A stretch of DNA of 44,679 nucleotides. Origin: Herminiimonas sp. (GTDB lineage: Bacteria > Pseudomonadota > Gammaproteobacteria > Burkholderiales > Burkholderiaceae_D). Position 1 is the stretch's first letter, and each line of letters starts with the position of its first letter. The stretch lies in assembly GCA_028292265.1 (NCBI GenBank), contig JAQGMR010000014.1, positions 1-44,679 on the forward strand, read 5' to 3'. The notes under the pieces are model-generated. The model searched no databases. It worked only from the letters and a program-made list of their open reading frames with translations, and had not been told where the DNA came from. The position numbers and the translations under genes were made by a program. Shown here in pieces: positions 26,075-34,736 of this stretch.

Positions 26075-27277
26075 TCAAACCAGTTGCTCGCATGCCAGCC
26101 TGATGCGGCGGCATCCCTCGCGCAGGCGCTCTTCGGAGTCTGCAAACGAGATGCGGAAATAGGGCGATGTCCCGTATGCCTCACCGTGGATGACTGCGAC
26201 ATTCTGCGATTCGAGAAGGTGCATGACGAAGTCAGCGTCGTTCTGGATCATGGCGCCAGACGGCGTTTTTTTTCCGATCGCACCTTCACACGAAGCGAAC
26301 GCATAAAACGCACCTTCCGGCTTATGGCAGGTCACGCCAGGAACTTCGTTCAGCAGGCCGGCCACGAGGTCTCGGCGAGTCTGGAATATGGCGCGGCTTT
26401 GCGCGATGAAGTCTTGCGGCCCGCGCAACGCCGCGATTGCTGCCTCCTGGCTAATGGCGGAAGGGCTCGAAGTGCTTTGGGACTGCAGCTTCACCATGTT
26501 CTTGATTAGCGCCGCGGGCCCGCCTGCGTAACCGAGGCGCCAGCCGGTCATCGCGTAGGCCTTCGAGACGCCGTTGATCGTCAGGGCCCGCTCCTTCAGC
26601 GCTGGCTCAATCTGCACCGGCGTGACAAACTTCCGGCCATCAAAGATCAGATGCTCATAGACGTCGTCGCTCAATACATTGACATGAGGATGCCGAAGCA
26701 GCACGTCCGTGAGCGCCTTCATTTCAGCTCCGGTGTACACCGCGCCGCTGGGGTTGTTCGGGGAATTAAGAATCAGCCAGCGCGTGCGGGTCGTGATTGC
26801 GCTTTCAAGCTGCTCTGCGCTTAGCTTGAAGCCGTTTCCGGGAAGGCAGGTAATGAATACCGGGGTGCCGCCGGCGAGCAGCACAATGTCGGGATACGAG
26901 ACCCAATACGGCGCCGGCACAATCACTTCGTCGCCACTTTCGACTGTGCACATAAGCGCATTAAAAATCGCCTGCTTGGCGCCGGTGCAGGCAATGATCT
27001 CGCCAGGTTGATAATCCAGTCCGTTCTCGCGGCTGAACTTTTCTTTGATTGCCGCTTTGAGGTCGGCCGTTCCCCCCACATCGGTGTACTTGGTCTTGCC
27101 AGCCCGCATGGCACGGATTGCGGCTTCCTTGATGTGTTCCGGCGTATCGAAATCCGGCTCGCCGGTGGTCAGACCGAGCACGTCACGCCCTGATGCGCGC
27201 AGCTCACGCACGCGTAGGCCGGCCATGGAGCTTGGCGACGGTTTAATGCGATGCAGTCTCGCCGCAATATGAATCAT
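26075..27277 (-). CDS. PLP-dependent aminotransferase, class I/II (aspartate aminotransferase type)
   Basis: 400 residues from the ATG at 27277, which has GAGGAGAC 6 bases upstream; the longer frame to 27472 is not supported. Visible fold-type I motifs: TGEPDFDTP, KYTDVGG, NSPNNPSG (N175), DDVYEHLIF (D205, Y207), and PLP lysine K239 in INGVSKAYAMTGWRLGY. The C-terminal substrate-carboxylate arginine is in PYFRISFADS. It resembles AspC-family enzymes of subgroup I-gamma. First gene of the cluster; it would deaminate the amino acid released by the hydantoinase/racemase steps, an inference. Confidence 0.9.
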   Translation of the reverse strand: MIHIAARLHRIKPSPSSMAGLRVRELRASGRDVLGLTTGEPDFDTPEHIKEAAIRAMRAGKTKYTDVGGTADLKAAIKEKFSRENGLDYQPGEIIACTGAKQAIFNALMCTVESGDEVIVPAPYWVSYPDIVLLAGGTPVFITCLPGNGFKLSAEQLESAITTRTRWLILNSPNNPSGAVYTGAEMKALTDVLLRHPHVNVLSDDVYEHLIFDGRKFVTPVQIEPALKERALTINGVSKAYAMTGWRLGYAGGPAALIKNMVKLQSQSTSSPSAISQEAAIAALRGPQDFIAQSRAIFQTRRDLVAGLLNEVPGVTCHKPEGAFYAFASCEGAIGKKTPSGAMIQNDADFVMHLLESQNVAVIHGEAYGTSPYFRISFADSEERLREGCRRIRLACEQLV

Positions 27278-27374
27278 TTTGTCTCCTCTATCTACAGACC
27301 AACCGTGTTCGGTCGAACAGCGCCATGCACCGCTTTTCGAAGCATAGGGGTCCGCTATCTCTAGAACAATTGAG

Positions 27375-27393
27375 GAATAATGATTAATTATTC
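27375..27393. promoter_or_regulatory. Palindromic candidate LysR operator
   Basis: GAATAAT and ATTATTC are arranged as an inverted repeat around GATTA (19 bp) in the divergent region between the aminotransferase and the LysR gene. LysR-type regulators bind such A/T-rich dyads with T-N11-A spacing. Confidence 0.45.
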
Positions 27394-27397
27394 GGTC

Positions 27398-27424
27398 TTG
27401 ACGATAAGTAGGATACCCTATGAT
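27398..27424 (+). promoter_or_regulatory. Candidate promoter of the LysR gene
   Basis: TTGACG (27398-27403) and TATGAT (27419-27424) are separated by 15 bp, slightly short. They point toward the LysR gene and begin 5 bases after the dyad, so the regulator would control its own transcription. Confidence 0.35.
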
Positions 27425-27515
27425 CATTCCGCAAAGCGCGTAGCGCCCACCGGACTCCGCTGGAAATAGCACCGTTTATTTTTGCCGACAATTTACTCAC
27501 GACTACTATCCGTTT

Positions 27516-28481
27516 ATGGACATCAATGTATCGCTGCGACATCTGCGGTGTTTTTTGGCCGTGGCCAGCACCGGTTCCTTTACCGTGGCGTCGTCGCGCA
27601 TGTTTCTCACGCAATCGTCGCTCACCGCGACCATCCAGCAATTTGAAAGGACAGTGGGGGTCAGACTGTTCGACCGCACTACGCGCCGCGTTGTCATGAC
27701 CGAAGAAGGCCTCCGTTTCCGCGACGAGGCCGAAAAAATCGTCAAGGAATTCGACAGTGCGATCCGGGATTTGCAAGCCCTCGGTCAGAGCCAGCAAGGC
27801 CATATCAGGATTGCAGCGGCGGCTTCGGTCATTTACCAGTTCCTGGTGCAGGCGATCTCGGAATTCCGCAAGACATACCCGAACATGACCATCTCGCTGC
27901 GCGACGCCGGCGCCGAGAAGGCGGAGCAGATGGTGCTTGGAGGGGAAGTCGACCTTGCCATCACCAGCAAGCACAAGGGCTTGGACGATCTGGATTACAC
28001 CCCGCTACTTGAAGACCGCTACGGCGTGGTCTGTCTTCCCGAATACCCGCTCAAGCAGACTTCCACGCCGCTGCGCTGGGCCGACCTTCCGCCCAGGGAT
28101 TACGTGGCGTTCAGCGCTGATACCGGTATCGGGTCATTCTTGGCAGCCAACGCCGGCCATACCGCTCTTTTTGCAGAACAGCACGATGAGGTATCCAGCA
28201 CCACGTCGCTTTACGCGCTCCTAAGCCTGGGAGACCGCTATTCGATTATTCCGGCGCTGGCGGCAAACGCAGGAGAGACCCCGGCGCTGACTTACCATGA
28301 ACTTTGCGAACCGGCGCTGACCCGGGAGATCTGCGTGATCACGCGTCGCCTGCGTTCGGTATCGCCGAGCGCCAAACGCCTCCTGGACATACTGTTCGCG
28401 ACATTGGAAGCCCAGGAACTGCCGCCCGGCGTTACGCTGGTCAAGCGCGGCTCGATTCGGGCAGATCATCAAACTCATTGA
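27516..28481 (+). CDS. LysR-family transcriptional regulator
   Basis: 321 residues. Residues 1-65 are the LysR winged helix-turn-helix (LRHLRCFLAVASTGSFTVASSRMFLTQ..., TVGVRLFDRTTRRVVMTEEG). Residues 92-300 form the periplasmic-binding-like effector domain (HIRIAAAASVIYQFLVQAI, EVDLAITSK). It is divergently transcribed from the catabolic cluster, the usual arrangement for a local activator responding to a pathway substrate or intermediate. The target is probably the aminotransferase promoter region 27278-27400. Ligand unknown. Confidence 0.92.
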   Translation: MDINVSLRHLRCFLAVASTGSFTVASSRMFLTQSSLTATIQQFERTVGVRLFDRTTRRVVMTEEGLRFRDEAEKIVKEFDSAIRDLQALGQSQQGHIRIAAAASVIYQFLVQAISEFRKTYPNMTISLRDAGAEKAEQMVLGGEVDLAITSKHKGLDDLDYTPLLEDRYGVVCLPEYPLKQTSTPLRWADLPPRDYVAFSADTGIGSFLAANAGHTALFAEQHDEVSSTTSLYALLSLGDRYSIIPALAANAGETPALTYHELCEPALTREICVITRRLRSVSPSAKRLLDILFATLEAQELPPGVTLVKRGSIRADHQTH

Positions 28482-28548
28482 TCATGTGCACAGAATGTCC
28501 GAGCGGAATCGCTTCAAATAGCTGCGTCGCCCCGGCGTCCATCCCGCA

Positions 28549-30639
28549 TCAATAACGCAGGCTGGCAATCGGCCGCATATCAAACAGCTCTGCGTTGCCA
28601 CGCATTGCGGCCGAGCGCCAGAGTTCTGGTTTTACCAATTTGCCGTTTGCCCTGATCCAGTCGGCGACCGGTTTTCCCATTGCGTCGGCACCAAGGCGGC
28701 GGCTGACGGTTGCAACGTCGCCCAGCAGCACAAACCTCAATTGCCCGGTGTTGACCAGATGGTCGAGAGACGCCGGCGTGGTGGCCGGGTCAAGTCCATG
28801 AAAGCCGCCACGCGCCATGACTGCTTCGCCGGTGGCGATGATGATTGGAGCGGCAAATTGCGTCGTCGATGTTGCGAGGAGATAGCGTTCGCCTGCATGG
28901 TTCGCACGCAGGAAGCGGATCAATGCGGACAGATCAGCGGATTGCCCCAGCCTCGCACGTGAATAGACCTTGTAATCGCGCGACGCGGAAATCAGTCGAT
29001 ACACATCGGCCGACGGCATAACGCCATGCGCCGGCAACAGGATTGTGCTGGCCGCCCACGCAAGCGGCAGTACGAGCAGCCCGGTCAAACCAGCTGTCAG
29101 CGCACCCGCGGAAAGCGTCGCGTGCGTGCGACTACTCGAGATACCGCCCGCTGCCTGTGCAACATGCAGGACCACCAAGCCCACAAAGCCGATGACCACG
29201 CCCACGACCATGGCGATCACGAGAGCGCCTTGCCATCCAGGCGCATCCAGGCGTACCGATTGGAACGCCGGCCCAAGCGCGCCGCTGTGGATGTAAAGCT
29301 GCCATACGGCTGTCGCAATCAAAAGTAGCGGCAGCACGACCGCAAAGCGTCTGTGCTGACGGTATTGCTGCCATAGACCGGCCAGTCCAATGCCGGCCAG
29401 GGCGGCAAACGGCGGCGCTAGCGTCGAAAGATAGTAGTAGTGAATGATGCCGCCCAAATAGCTGTAGACCCCGATGTAAGTCACGGACCAGCACAGCCAG
29501 AGAAGCAGTTGCAAATTTTGCGGCGTCAGTCTTTTTACCGGTGGGCTCGATCGCGTCCAAAACACGGTGAACCCAAGGCCTGCGGCAGCAAAAGGCAAGA
29601 GCCACGCGAACTGCGCGGCCAACTGCCCGCCGGCCAGTCGTAGCGGCCCGGTTGGCGTCGTAACGAACAACCGCGCAAAGAGGTGTCGAACCTCCGCCGC
29701 AGCGTCGTTGGTCCGCTCCGCTCCAGGCTGCGCATCAATGAGCGGGATAGCGCCTGGCGTGTTGGCGCTGCTCGACACCCTCGATCTGGTAGCAGCAAAA
29801 AATCGGCTCATCGCGTTGTGCCCAACGACCAGTTCCAGCATCGAATTGTGTTTGCTGCTCCCGACATAGGGTCGATCTTTTGCGGGCGTCGAATCAACGG
29901 CAATCACCCACGGCAGAGAGCACGCCACGACCACAACGGCCGCCAATCCGAGGTCTGCAAACCGTCGCTGGAGACCGTGCGGTGCGCCGACAAAATACAC
30001 CAGGAAAAAGCCGGGCAAAACGATCGTCGCAGCTAGCATCTTTACGTTGAATGCAACGCCGATCAAAAGCATCGACAGCAGGAGCAACCGTCGACTCCCC
30101 ACTTCGGCCGCCTTCAACAGAGGCCACGTAGCCATCAGCAGAACAAGCAGAAGCAGACTGTCGGTATTGTTAGTCCGGTTGACTGCGACCCACACTGGCG
30201 TTACCGCGAAAAACAAGGACGCCAGCAGCGCGGCCATGGCGCCAAACTGCCGTCTTACCAAGTGGAAGAGGACTGCCACAGCAGCGACTCCCTCGACCAC
30301 TTGGGGCATCAGCAGGCTTAACGGCGTGAAGCCGAAGAGCTTCACGCTCGCGACTTGCATCCACAACGCGCCTGGTGGTTTGTCGACAGAGATGAATCCA
30401 GCCGGATCGAAGGCATCGTAGAAAAAATTTTGCCAATTCATCGCCATGCTGCGCACGGCAGCGCTGTAGTATTCGGCGCCCCAACCGTTCTGTTCAAGAT
30501 TCCAGGTTCGCAAAAGCGAGGCGAACAGGAGCACCGCGAACAGAGCGGTCAACTCCCCGTATCGATAAGGAATATTTGCCCTCGGACCAGTGGCGGTGCC
30601 AGTGATCGACGGAGCTTCCGGCTCTCTTGCAAGGTTCAT
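28549..30639 (-). CDS. Glycosyltransferase family 39 (ArnT/PMT-like) membrane protein
   Basis: 696 residues with 10-13 membrane helices in the first 520 residues and a soluble periplasmic C-terminal domain. The first periplasmic loop carries GAEYYSAAVRSMA and FISVDKPPGALW (D86), where GT-C enzymes keep their catalytic acid residues. A TNNTDSLLLLVLLMATWPL helix follows. GT39 proteins transfer a sugar from a polyprenyl-phosphate donor to protein or lipid A outside the membrane; acceptor and sugar are unknown here. AAGGA is 5 bases before the ATG. It converges with the LysR gene, 67 bp apart, and seems to be a single-gene unit. Confidence 0.88.
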   Translation of the reverse strand: MNLAREPEAPSITGTATGPRANIPYRYGELTALFAVLLFASLLRTWNLEQNGWGAEYYSAAVRSMAMNWQNFFYDAFDPAGFISVDKPPGALWMQVASVKLFGFTPLSLLMPQVVEGVAAVAVLFHLVRRQFGAMAALLASLFFAVTPVWVAVNRTNNTDSLLLLVLLMATWPLLKAAEVGSRRLLLLSMLLIGVAFNVKMLAATIVLPGFFLVYFVGAPHGLQRRFADLGLAAVVVVACSLPWVIAVDSTPAKDRPYVGSSKHNSMLELVVGHNAMSRFFAATRSRVSSSANTPGAIPLIDAQPGAERTNDAAAEVRHLFARLFVTTPTGPLRLAGGQLAAQFAWLLPFAAAGLGFTVFWTRSSPPVKRLTPQNLQLLLWLCWSVTYIGVYSYLGGIIHYYYLSTLAPPFAALAGIGLAGLWQQYRQHRRFAVVLPLLLIATAVWQLYIHSGALGPAFQSVRLDAPGWQGALVIAMVVGVVIGFVGLVVLHVAQAAGGISSSRTHATLSAGALTAGLTGLLVLPLAWAASTILLPAHGVMPSADVYRLISASRDYKVYSRARLGQSADLSALIRFLRANHAGERYLLATSTTQFAAPIIIATGEAVMARGGFHGLDPATTPASLDHLVNTGQLRFVLLGDVATVSRRLGADAMGKPVADWIRANGKLVKPELWRSAAMRGNAELFDMRPIASLRY

Positions 30640-31278
30640 TTCTGTCCTTGATGCTCAACCAAACCTCGAGTCCGGCACAGGTATGTCGGCGGCACCTGAC
30701 GGCGTAGCGCCCTCTTGCGACACGCCCCCACTTCAGCCGGCGCCGCCTCCCAAAGGCCTACCTTCGTGCCAACAAACTGTGACTATTTTCATACAGAAAC
30801 ATCCTTGTTGCCCTGCTACAATCGTCCTCGACCGCGACACCCGGATACCGGGGAATCTTCATTAGAGCGGCCGGAGGAGACCTATGCTGTCGATGTCGCC
30901 GCACGCACGCCGATGGAGAGGGACCGAGGTCGGTTCGTCGATAGCCGTTCGGCACATGCGCTTCACGCGTGGCCATCCTATGAGCTACTTCCGCCACTGC
31001 TGCCTGGCGCGAAGCATACCGCGATGCTGGCGCTTTCCATTGTTGCACTGCAGCGTCCACTGCAGTCCACAGAAGCCCGGTCTGAGCAAAGGCTTGACCG
31101 CATCCACCTTTAGATCCCTGCAACAAGAAACGCGTACGCAGGTCCTGTCTCCAGAAGGCCTTGCCCTACCGCCCCTCTCGATCCTGGCACCGCACACCCC
31201 TTTCGAAATCCCTATGCCGCAGTCTCGTTCACGCTGGTGCGCTTCGCGTAGCACCATGGTGTCTGAATTTTCGAGCGT
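30640..31278. other. Intergenic region, no supported gene
   Basis: About 640 bp between divergent genes. Plus-strand frames at 30715-31113 and 30884-31282 have shadow-like composition (rich in Arg, Pro, Cys, His) and no ribosome sites. A TACAAT at 30817-30822 could be a -10 element but lacks a good -35. Nothing else supported. Confidence 0.45.
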
Positions 31279-34008
31279 ATGAACATTCCTCCAGGCCGCG
31301 TTATAGAGAAAGCGTCGTCCTCGAAAGTCACATTGTGGCTTCCCTTGGGACTTCTCCTGCTCAACCTGCTGCTTTGGGTGCTCTCAGCGCTTTCGCTTGG
31401 TGACAGCCGCTCTCAGTATGCGAAGACAGCAGAGGTGACCACCCGCAATGTGGCCCAACTCCTGGAGCACGACATCGCGGCTTTGGTGGACCGCATTGAC
31501 CTGGCTCTGCAGACTGTGCAGGACGAGTACAAACACGAGACGGGCGCAGGGCAGTTCAGGGACGACGCGTTCAACACCTTCATCGCTGCGCAACACGCAC
31601 ATCACGCCGTGATTGACGCGATACGCGTTACCAGGGCAGACGGACTCATAGCCTATGGCGTTGGCGTCGTGCCCGGCGCAAGAGTCAGCCTCGCGGATCT
31701 CGACTTCTTCCTCACTTTACGAGACGACCCGGCTGCGAAACTTGTCATCTCCGAGCCAGTCTTTGACCGTACGAGCGGGAAAAATGTACTTGTTTTCGCA
31801 CGCCGCATTCGCGGTGCCGATGGCTCGTTCGCCGGTGTCGCTTACGCGACGGTAGCAATGACCAGCCTCAGCAAAACTTTCCGGTCAGTTGATCTTGGAC
31901 ACAGCGGGACAATCACATTGTTCGGCAGCTCCATGAGGATTTTGACGCGTCAGCCGGAACCGCATGGTGAGGGCAGTTTGGCAGGAACAAGATTCGGGTC
32001 GCCCAGCCTGCAGGCCCTGGTCAAGGCCGACAAGTCGGAAGGCACTTATCTGGCCACTTCCACGGTCGATAACATCCCGCGCACTTACTCCTATCGCCGG
32101 GTCGCAGGCACGACATTGAACGTCTCGGTTGGCCAGGCCAGCGACGACTACCTCGCAGCATGGCGCAAGGAGGCGGCCAAGACGCTGGGACTGGTCCTTT
32201 CGTTTGGGTTGATGACACTGTTCCTTTCCTGGTTGATTTCGCGGGCCTGGAAGAAGCAGATACATGCGGCCGCTGCTCTCCGGGGCGCAAACCAGACGCT
32301 CGCGGCGGAGCAGGAACTCAATCGCACCCTGATTCATTCAGCTCCGCTGGCAATTTACGCTCGCGACAGGAAGGGGCTGGTCACAGTATGGAACGAAGAA
32401 GCCGAACGGATGTTTGGCTGGAGTGCCGACGAAATCCTCGGACGACTCCTTCCCTCGGTCCCAGAGGAAGGACGCGCCGAAAGCGAAGATCTGCGGAGGC
32501 GTATCCTGTCCGGCGAACGCGTGGTGCAGGCCGAGTTGCTCCGCCAGCGTCGCGATGGCTCGCTTCTTGAGATCAGCTCCACACTCTCGCCGTTGCGGAA
32601 CGCGTCTGGCGAAATCTACGGCTTCCTCGCTATCGCCGTTGACATCACCGAGCGCAAGGCGGCGCAGCAGCGCATTGAATTTCTTGCGCATCATGATGCG
32701 CTAACCCGACTGCCAAACAGGCTGCTGGTTCAGGACCGCTTTCAGCAAGCGATTGCCCAAGCCCGGAGAACGCAAAGCCAGGTGGCGCTGGTCTTCCTTG
32801 ACCTCGACAATTTCAAGTCGATCAACGATTCATTAGGACACCTAGTCGGCGATACGCTACTTGAAGAAATCGCCATTCGCCTCGGCGATTGCGTGCGGAG
32901 CACCGACACCATAAGTCGCCAAGGCGGCGATGAATTTCTTATTCTGCTCTGCGATTTGCCGGATGGCGACGCGATCGCTTCGATTGTGGCGATGGTGCAC
33001 GACCGCTTGCAGCACGCATTTACAATCGGAGAGAACGAACTACTTACCTCTGCATCCATCGGCGTATCGGTCTATCCGCAAGATGGCGACAATTTCGACA
33101 CGCTCTTGAAGAAAGCGGATCTGGCGATGTACAAGGCCAAGGACGCTGGCCGGAACGCCTGCCGCTTCTTTGATGAACTGATGAACAAGGAGGCGGACAA
33201 CAAACTGGCTCTGCGCAGCGGATTGAAGAAGGCGCTGGAACGTAACGAGTTTGAAATCCACTACCAGCCAGTAATCGACCTTGCCACCGAGTCGATCGTT
33301 GGCGCTGAAGCGTTGATCCGGTGGCGTCGTCCAGACCTGGGCCTGATACCGCCGAACGATTTCATTCCCGTTGCCGAAGAAAGTGGCCTCATCATTCCAA
33401 TAGGAGAATGGGTTCTGCATGAAGCTTGCCGACAGGCTGTCGAATGGAGGAAGGCCGGCCTGCCGGACCTCCTGATTGCCGTGAATCTCTCGGCGGTTCA
33501 GTTCCAGCGCGGCGACGTAGAACGGGCGGTGGTCAGTGCACTTAGCGAATCCGGACTTGACCCCTTCAGCCTTGAACTGGAAATTACCGAGTCCATCCTT
33601 ATCCAGGATGTACAGGACGCGCTCGAGGCCATTCGGAGACTGAAGTCGCTCGGCGTTAAATTGGCCATCGACGATTTTGGAACCGGTTATTCCAGCTTGT
33701 CATACCTGAAGCGGTTCGACGTCGACAAGTTGAAGATTGATCAGTCTTTCGTTCGCGATCTGTCGAGCGATCCGGACGATGTTGCGATCGTCCGCGCCAT
33801 TATTGAAATGGCGCACAGCCTCGGGCTGGTCACTGTTGCCGAAGGCGTTGAGAACGCAGAGGTGCTATCCCTTTTGCGACGCTTCGGTTGCGACAAGGCT
33901 CAAGGCTACTATTTCGGGGCGCCGATGCCCGCTTCAGAGTTCATGGCCTTTGTGCTCAAGGAGAGGGCATTGAAATCGATCCGCATGATAGCGGGAGCGG
34001 CCGCCTGA
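31279..34008 (+). CDS. dCache-PAS-GGDEF-EAL cyclic-di-GMP protein
   Basis: 909 residues. Membrane helix at about 17-40, a periplasmic dCache-type sensor at 50-290 (LVDRIDLALQTVQDEY, LADLDFFLTLRDDPAAKLVIS), a second helix at about 296-318, PAS domain 345-460 (YARDRKGLVTVWNEEAERM), and GGDEF domain with G549-G-D-E-F553. An RxxD inhibitory site (RSTD) lies five residues ahead. The EAL domain has E677-A-L (VGAEALIRW), DDFGTGYSS and KIDQSFV. Both catalytic motifs are intact, so it may make or break c-di-GMP depending on the signal. Inner-membrane. Long upstream gap; single-gene unit. Confidence 0.93.
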   Translation: MNIPPGRVIEKASSSKVTLWLPLGLLLLNLLLWVLSALSLGDSRSQYAKTAEVTTRNVAQLLEHDIAALVDRIDLALQTVQDEYKHETGAGQFRDDAFNTFIAAQHAHHAVIDAIRVTRADGLIAYGVGVVPGARVSLADLDFFLTLRDDPAAKLVISEPVFDRTSGKNVLVFARRIRGADGSFAGVAYATVAMTSLSKTFRSVDLGHSGTITLFGSSMRILTRQPEPHGEGSLAGTRFGSPSLQALVKADKSEGTYLATSTVDNIPRTYSYRRVAGTTLNVSVGQASDDYLAAWRKEAAKTLGLVLSFGLMTLFLSWLISRAWKKQIHAAAALRGANQTLAAEQELNRTLIHSAPLAIYARDRKGLVTVWNEEAERMFGWSADEILGRLLPSVPEEGRAESEDLRRRILSGERVVQAELLRQRRDGSLLEISSTLSPLRNASGEIYGFLAIAVDITERKAAQQRIEFLAHHDALTRLPNRLLVQDRFQQAIAQARRTQSQVALVFLDLDNFKSINDSLGHLVGDTLLEEIAIRLGDCVRSTDTISRQGGDEFLILLCDLPDGDAIASIVAMVHDRLQHAFTIGENELLTSASIGVSVYPQDGDNFDTLLKKADLAMYKAKDAGRNACRFFDELMNKEADNKLALRSGLKKALERNEFEIHYQPVIDLATESIVGAEALIRWRRPDLGLIPPNDFIPVAEESGLIIPIGEWVLHEACRQAVEWRKAGLPDLLIAVNLSAVQFQRGDVERAVVSALSESGLDPFSLELEITESILIQDVQDALEAIRRLKSLGVKLAIDDFGTGYSSLSYLKRFDVDKLKIDQSFVRDLSSDPDDVAIVRAIIEMAHSLGLVTVAEGVENAEVLSLLRRFGCDKAQGYYFGAPMPASEFMAFVLKERALKSIRMIAGAAA

Positions 34009-34148
34009 TCTTGTGACGATATCTGTTCTGGAACGAGCGATGTGCATGCTGCGCCGGTACGTTGCATCGTTCTCTCCGCCCCGGCTCTACTTCCCTCGCG
34101 CTTCCCTCTGCTGGTTTTCTGCTCTGGTGCCCGATGCCCGTTGCTCTG

Positions 34149-34264
34149 CTGATTCGGTCTGCGATCCGGTCCGCTGATTCAGTCCGCTGATTCGGTCCGC
34201 TGATTCGGTCTGCTGATTCGGTCCGCTGATTCGGTCTGCCGATTCGGTCTGCTGATTCCGTTTG
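34149..34264. repeat. 13-bp tandem repeat (9 units)
   Basis: Units of CTGATTCGGTCYG begin at 34149, 34162 (12 bp), 34174, 34187, 34200, 34213, 34226, 34239 and 34252. Alternate units differ mainly at a C/T in position 12. It lies in the gap between the GGDEF-EAL gene and the DUF4142 lipoprotein. A minus-strand frame across it repeats a 13-residue peptide only because 39 bp is three units. Confidence 0.9.
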
Positions 34265-34736
34265 CTGCGAACTGCTGAGCGGCTTTGCCCGGATCGCTTT
34301 GCCAGGACCCTCTCCCGATTCCTCTACGGTTTCCCCGCGTGTCGCGCATCATCGCTGCTTCGCGAGAAGTGGGTCTTTTTCTCAAGTCTATCCCTGCATA
34401 GGACCGTGCCTTGAGGTTGTAAAACACCGCGCGAAAAAAACCAAGGCATCAACATTGAGGTGCAAGCGATACCTTCTTCGCCTGCCTGGTTCCGCAGCGA
34501 TGCGACACGTCACAAGTTGCCCCGCACATCACTTCACACGACGGTTCCGCTGCGTCAATGCATTGCAGAATCGACCCTTTCCGCTACTGCAAGAAACGCT
34601 CTTTGCGTTCGCTATTCGCTTTGATCTGCCTCAATTCGGTTTTAGTCAATCCATCGCGCTCGGATTTATTTAAAAGCGGCTCTACTCCATCGTTGCCCTG
34701 CTTGAAAAAGCACAACTACCTGGATTGGAAACACAT
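34265..34736. other. Upstream region of the DUF4142 lipoprotein gene
   Basis: About 470 bp without a supported gene. It presumably holds the lipoprotein promoter, but no -35/-10 pair is convincing. An A/T-rich stretch near 34660-34675 (GATTTATTTAAAAG) is the most promoter-like part. Confidence 0.35.

Noticed and set aside
30715..31282. Plus-strand frames ahead of the GGDEF-EAL gene
   Set aside because: Arg/Pro/Cys/His-rich composition and overlapping frames without starts indicate non-coding DNA.
34149..34264. Repeat block considered as a CRISPR array
   Set aside because: Units are 13 bp and directly contiguous with no spacers, and there are no cas genes.
34179..34427. Minus-strand frame with repeated RTESAD peptides
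   Set aside because: It arises from the 13-bp minisatellite (three units equal 39 bp) and has no supporting start signal.
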